Shown here piece by piece: positions 59,061 to 64,000 of a stretch of 64,000 bases of DNA. The notes below the pieces were generated by a model. That model did not search any database, was not told the DNA's origin, and worked only from the letters and a program-made list of their open reading frames with translations. This DNA is from Polytrichum commune (Eukaryota > Streptophyta > Polytrichopsida > Polytrichales > Polytrichaceae). Position numbers and translations under genes: made by a program. Location: contig OX485804.1 in NCBI GenBank assembly GCA_950295325.1, positions 27,404,001-27,468,000 on the forward strand, given 5' to 3'. Position 1 is the stretch's first letter. Every line of letters starts with the position of its first letter.

Positions 59061-62000
59061 GTACTCTTTTCATTTTACTTTCTTGCTTTTCTATTCTCCT
59101 GACAGTGCCATTGCTTTGGCACATTCTAGGTCTTGATTCGATTGTTCTCGTACTGCGTAGCCATTTCATCTCCTTCTCTGCAGATTGGGAATGCTAACGC
59201 AATTTACGGCATGACCGTGGATGTACGTTTTGTTTCCGCACATGTTATCTCTGTTGGTACCGAAGCGGACATCGGAGGTAGAATTATTCTAGGTGCACTA
59301 TCCGTACCAAGTTGTAGAGGTATCCCGTTTCTCAGAGGGATATTGGCTGGGAAGAATTCTGTAACTTTACTGGTTATGTTATAGAGGTTTGATGTCTACT
59401 ACTTGCCTACGCTTCCCGTACTTTTGTTGTAGCAAGTTTGCTGCATTGGCGCTTTCTGTTCCCCTTTGAAATGGTCTGCAAACCTAGAGAGTTAATCAGA
59501 AGGTTCGAGCTTTGATAATGCTTGAGATGATCGTGTATGTTTTGGTATCTATTTGATGCTTGACCGAGCCAGCTAACATAAATCTAAATGGATTGAAGTG
59601 CCGGAGTTCCTAAAATCGAGTCTTTTTGTAGGACCTTCGCGAGAATTTTTATTTCGTACAGAGAGAAGTTTGTTCGCTCTTACGACTGATCCAATGTGTC
59701 CGCTAAAGAGGTTTTCCTTGCCCTTCTTTTTTCTCAATAAATGTTCTTAACCATCTGATTAACAAGCTGGTGATACTGGTTCTTGCAGGGTAAGAGGGTT
59801 GTGGCTTCGGCTGCGGCTGTACCTGATGCATCAGGAGAATACTTTTCAGAGAAACCTCCCACTCCTCTCCTGGACACAGTCAACTACCCCATTCATATGA
59901 AGAATCTGACTTTGCGAGTATGTATCGGGCCTTGATCTTCTGTCAATTCACTCTGAGATCGATTCAAAATTCTTTTATGATTCAATTATGAATTCATTCA
60001 TGTTCTTGTGCTGGGTGTGTCTAAAATTTGAATCTAATACATAGTAATTCTGGCTGCAGGAGCTGAGACAGCTTTCTGATGAGTTGCGCTCAGAAACAAT
60101 TTTCACAGTTTCCAAGACAGGAGGTCATCTAGGCTCCAGCTTGGGCGTGGTAGAGCTCACTGTTGCTCTTCATCATGTCTTCAACACGCCAGAGGATAAA
60201 ATTTTATGGGATGTTGGCCATCAAGTATGTTGCTCTTCTTGTCCAGTTAATCCTGTTACACTGACGTATAACAGAGAGTAACTTCGTCATTTTCTTGTTT
60301 TCACTTTGTTACACTGAAGATAGTTGCTTTTTTCAAGATGAACATGCAATCGTTTGTAATTCTGAAAAGCTATGGACTTGCAAATAGGATGCTGATGGTC
60401 CTTGCAAGAACTCGTTTACTCACATATTTGGTGTATGTGATGACAGGCTTATCCCCACAAGATCCTGACTGGACGAAGGGAAAAGATGCACACATTGAGG
60501 CAAACTGATGGGCTATCAGGTTTTGTGAAGCGGGCAGAGAGTGAATATGATGCATTTGGGGCTGGCCACAGCTCTACAAGTATCTCTGCCGGTCTAGGTA
60601 AGTCTGAAATATACTGGAACAAGTATGGTTTATTTTGTGACTTGTAATGAACACAAGAAGATGTTGTTTGTGTGTGTGTGTGCGTGTGTGTGCGTTTTAT
60701 TTATTTAAATAATAATTAGAAATAAATAATAGAAATTTCCTGGTTAATGTTTTAAAAAACTACAATCACTTTAAATCAATCAAAGGTTGGTGTTGAGTTA
60801 TTGCCTCTGATTTGTGCGTTTGATATGTCTTTCTCAATCTTGTTGGTTTTATACTTGAATTTTGTTTTCACATTTCAGATGAAATTATCTGTTTGAAAGT
60901 AGTGTGTTCTGATAAACAAGGCATGCTTGTAGGTATGGCGGTAGGGCGAGATCTGAAGGGAAAGAAGAACAATGTCATTGCTGTGATTGGTGATGGAGCA
61001 ATGACAGCCGGACAGGCCTACGAGGCAATGAACAATGCTGGTTACCTAGACTGCAATATGATTGTGATTCTTAACGACAACAAACAAGTGTCTCTCCCTA
61101 CAGCCACTATTGATGGCCCTGCTCCTCCTGTTGGAGCATTGAGTAGTGCATTAAGTAGGCTGCAATCAAGCAGGCCGCTTCGTGAGCTTCGAGAAGTTGC
61201 CAAGGTATGTGTTGTGTCAAATTGGTTGTGGAGTAAGGAATTTGAGTAGTGGTTGCTGTGGTTATTGAAAAGGAAATGATCATCCAGATTAAGTTGAGAT
61301 ACAGTTTGCTATAAAATAAAGAGATACTTGGGTATGCATCTCAAGGTTCTCTTAGAAATGAAACTTTGAAATTATTCAAGACTTTAAAAGAAATAAAAGT
61401 CTAATTTAGCTTTTCAATTAAGAGATACAGATGTGTCTCTAAGAAGATGATTGAAGTCTGGTTGATTGTATCATTTTTGAACTGTGTGTACTGATAAGAA
61501 CTTTCTGATTTGTAGGGCGTGACAAAGCAATTAGGAGGCCCTGCCCACATATTGGCTTCCAAGGTAGATGAATATGCTCGAGGTATGATCAGTGGTTCAG
61601 GTTCTACTTTGTTTGAAGAGCTTGGGCTGTACTACATTGGCCCTGTCGATGGCCATAACATTGATGATTTGGTGACAATCTTGCGAGAGGTGAAAGCTAC
61701 CCACACAACTGGACCAGTGCTTATTCATCTTGTCACTGAGAAGGGTAGAGGATACCCTTATGCTGAAAGGGCTGCTGACAAATATCATGGTACGTATTAA
61801 ATACAAGTATGTATACATTGCAAGGATGGCCACTTTTTCAGTTTTAAAAACTTACCATCTTATCAGGTGTGGATTAGCAGAATCTAAGTTCTTGTCTTGG
61901 GTATTTTAATGTATAAAATGCCTTGGAGGCATCTCTATCTGGCTCTGTCACGCGCCAAAGTGGAGTGTCTTACTAGACAATTTTGATACCCATGAAAGAC

Positions 62001-63777
62001 CACAAAATGATAAAGTGCTGACTGTTTAAAGTCTTTTTCTCTGCAGGTGTTGTCAAGTTTGATCCTGCAACTGGTAAGCAGCACAAGGGAAAGACGGCAA
62101 CACAAGCTTACACGACATACTATGCCGAAGCATTGATTGCTGAAGCAGAGGCAGACAAGAATATCATTGGGATCCATGCAGCTATGGGCGGGGGTACAGG
62201 CATGAATATGTTTGCAAAGAGGTTTCCAGAGAGGTGTTTTGATGTGGGCATTGCTGAGCAGCACGCGGTTACCTTTGCTGCAGGGCTTGCCTGTGAAGGC
62301 TTGAAGCCCTTCTGCACTATCTACTCTTCCTTCCTTCAGCGTGCATATGATCAGGTGCATCCCATGTACTGACGTAGGTATTTTTAGGAGCTTTATTTTG
62401 AAGAAATTAGCTTTGTGTCTGGTAGTTTTTGGTATTTTTGATATTTTAGGTCACTAGATGGTGATTTTAAAGTAGGTAGGTGTAAGATCTGGACACTGGC
62501 AGTGGTGCTTCATGTTTGTAGAGATTTGTACCTCAGTTTTACTGGGCTTCGTGAGATATTAAGCTTTAAGATCGCAATTGTACAATGCTGACTCAATTTT
62601 TTAATGATGACATGTGCAGGTTGTACATGATGTAGATTTACAGAAGCTGCCAGTGAGATTTGCCATGGATAGAGCAGGTCTTGTTGGTGCTGATGGTCCT
62701 ACTCACTGTGGAGCTTTTGACGTGACCTACATGGCTTGTCTGCCAAACATGGTAGTAATGGCTCCTTCTGATGAAGCTGAGCTCTTTCACATGGTCGCCA
62801 CTGCTGCTGTAATTGATGACCGACCGAGCTGTTTCCGCTACCCAAGAGGCAATGGAATTGGTGTTCAGCTCCCAGCAAACAACAAGGGTATTCCCATGGA
62901 GGTGTGTAACTGAAGTCTATCCTGATCACCTCAAATGATGAGCTTGCCGCAAGTCTTATTGTATCGTACAGTTTCTCACTATGTTTCCCCTTCAAACTTG
63001 GGCCCTTCATTTATTTTTTCCCTGTCTGACCTTGTGCAGGTTGGAAAAGGCAGAATCTTGCTGGAAGGCACAGAAGTAGCACTTCTTGGCTATGGTACAA
63101 TGGTTCAGCAGTGCCTGGCCGCTCACTCTCTTCTAGGTGATTTGGGGATATCAGCAACAGTCGCTGATGCTCGTTTCTGCAAGCCTCTGGATCGGGACCT
63201 CATCCGGCAGCTGGCCAAGAATCACCAGGTGCTTATAACCGTAGAGGAGGGCTCCATTGGAGGCTTTGGTTCCCACGTAGTGCAATTTATGGCCCTCGAT
63301 GGCCTTCTTGATGGCAAGTTAAAGGTGAGTTGCCTACCTTGTATGATCTTCTGTTCTAAATCTCATGGATGTTCTACAAAATCTTATACTATTATCTTTG
63401 GCTCTTTATGGATACCGCTATCTGGGTCTGACAAGCATGTGAACCTGGGCTGGTTGTACTGTCATTAGCAGACAAATCCTGTTAGGCGAAATTCTTTCCT
63501 CGAAGTCTACAGCATTTCAAGTTTGCGATGTCATAAAGTATGTCATGTTCTATTGCAGCTGCTTTTTTGGATTGGTTTTCTTCGCTTCATCTGCTATTAA
63601 TATGTCATTTTACTTGTGTTTGAACAGTGGCGACCACTTGTACTTCCCGACCGCTATATCGAGCATGGCGCACCAAAAGATCAATTTGCTGAAGCAGGAT
63701 TAACAGCCGCTCATATCGCAGCCACAGCATTGAATGTTTTGGGAAAGACAAGGGAAGCTCTCCAACTCATGTCGTAA
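58866..63777 (+). CDS. DXS: 1-deoxy-D-xylulose-5-phosphate synthase, plastid precursor (10 exons)
   Basis: Makes 1-deoxy-D-xylulose 5-phosphate from pyruvate and glyceraldehyde 3-phosphate using thiamine diphosphate (ThDP), the first step of the plastid MEP isoprenoid pathway. Exons: 58866-59060, 59789-59917, 60060-60224, 60447-60597, 60933-61204, 61516-61789, 62047-62354, 62620-62901, 63040-63324, 63628-63777. They total 2211 nt (736 aa), the usual length for plant DXS, and all nine introns are GT-AG. The start sits in a good context (gccATGG) and an in-frame TGA lies upstream at 58809. Residues 1 to about 65 are rich in Ala, Ser and Thr, like a plastid transit peptide. Visible marks: GGHLGSSLG (H131), DVGHQAYPHK (159-168), the ThDP motif GDG at 233-235 followed by NDN at 261-263, [17 protein letters not shown] with the catalytic-type Glu at 466 and His at 468, GADGPTHCG (D523, H527), RYPRGN, and [16 protein letters not shown]. 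No frameshift or stop was found. The intron 4 acceptor is uncertain (see findings). Type 1 versus another class is not settled. Confidence 0.96.
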
Positions 63778-64000
63778 TCAAGAGGTGAGGCAATGTGCAA
63801 AAAGGTTCTTGTGATATAGGTATTGTGGGAAAGTCCGGCAAACCAAATTGTCTCTTTGCTCTGACATACTGTCCAGGCTTGCAGATGATGACCAGGTTCA
63901 CGGTGTTCTTGAACATGTTTTGGGGCACTGGTGCGACCTTAGAAACCTCAAGGTTCTTGTAGAGTAATTATTTTACAAGCATGGGAGTAGGGTATCTTCC
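63778..64000 (+). other. DXS 3' flank / 3' UTR
   Basis: Follows the TAA stop of DXS directly. No clear AATAAA signal is visible before the window ends, so the transcript end may lie outside. A candidate 3' UTR intron starts with GTGAGG at 63784 and ends in a pyrimidine-rich stretch closing with CAG at 63875. Confidence 0.4.

Noticed and set aside
58742..59197. 151-codon plus-strand open frame overlapping the start of DXS
   Set aside because: It is in a different frame from the DXS exon 1 coding sequence and runs into intron 1; DXS similarity fixes the real frame.
60893..61249. Separate 118-codon gene starting at 60893
   Set aside because: It is DXS exon 5 read with flanking intron sequence; the part after 60933 aligns with the DXS ThDP domain.

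Overview
The window looks like nuclear DNA of a land plant. It holds one confidently recognisable gene: a ten-exon gene for plastid 1-deoxy-D-xylulose-5-phosphate synthase (DXS, first enzyme of the MEP isoprenoid pathway) on the + strand at 58866-63777. The reconstructed protein is 736 residues with a plastid-type N-terminal extension, all nine introns are GT-AG, and the flanks are AT-rich and crowded with small DNA transposons. Lineage cannot be fixed from the sequence. The DXS reads as a plant housekeeping (type 1 or ancestral) form, and the repeat load suits any medium or large plant genome.

Positions 1-57600 are a gene desert built from layered mobile-element debris. The main components are Tourist/PIF-Harbinger-like elements with GGGCC-type ends and TWA target sites: 2478-3018, 3022-3414, 3418-3660, 5507-7474, 11835-12326, 14087-15751 (with 14186-15356 nested inside), 28099-28607, 29998-30346, 35999-36506, 37165-38641 and 54166-54669. 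There are also two Stowaway-like MITEs (6722-7276, 55852-56148) and two hAT-like elements with exact 8-bp target duplications (42575-42974, 43085-43259). Several fold-back families occur, together with a tRNA-derived SINE (17266-17470) and a tRNA-like fragment (27263-27312).

Tandem arrays lie at 21810-21990 (78 bp), 32949-33473 (264 bp), 34444-34731 (97 bp), 47095-47560 (33-50 bp, degenerate) and 54505-55299 (265 bp x 3). Two stretches look like decayed protein-coding sequence of unknown family: 22400-24310 (+) and an inverted pair at 44580-46451 (-) and 49715-50510 (+). The inverted pair still shares a conserved peptide. Nine long poly(C)/poly(G) tracts are scattered through the desert.

From about 57650 the base composition becomes richer in GC, leading into the DXS upstream region and gene. 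Only DXS has a pathway role that can be stated. I see no rRNA, CRISPR array, operon or other prokaryotic organisation. The most useful observations are the transposon nesting (with empty-site comparisons inside the window), a gene-like GC-rich cargo in one Tourist-like element, a near-perfect 31-bp-arm hairpin, and an in-frame alternative splice acceptor in DXS intron 4.
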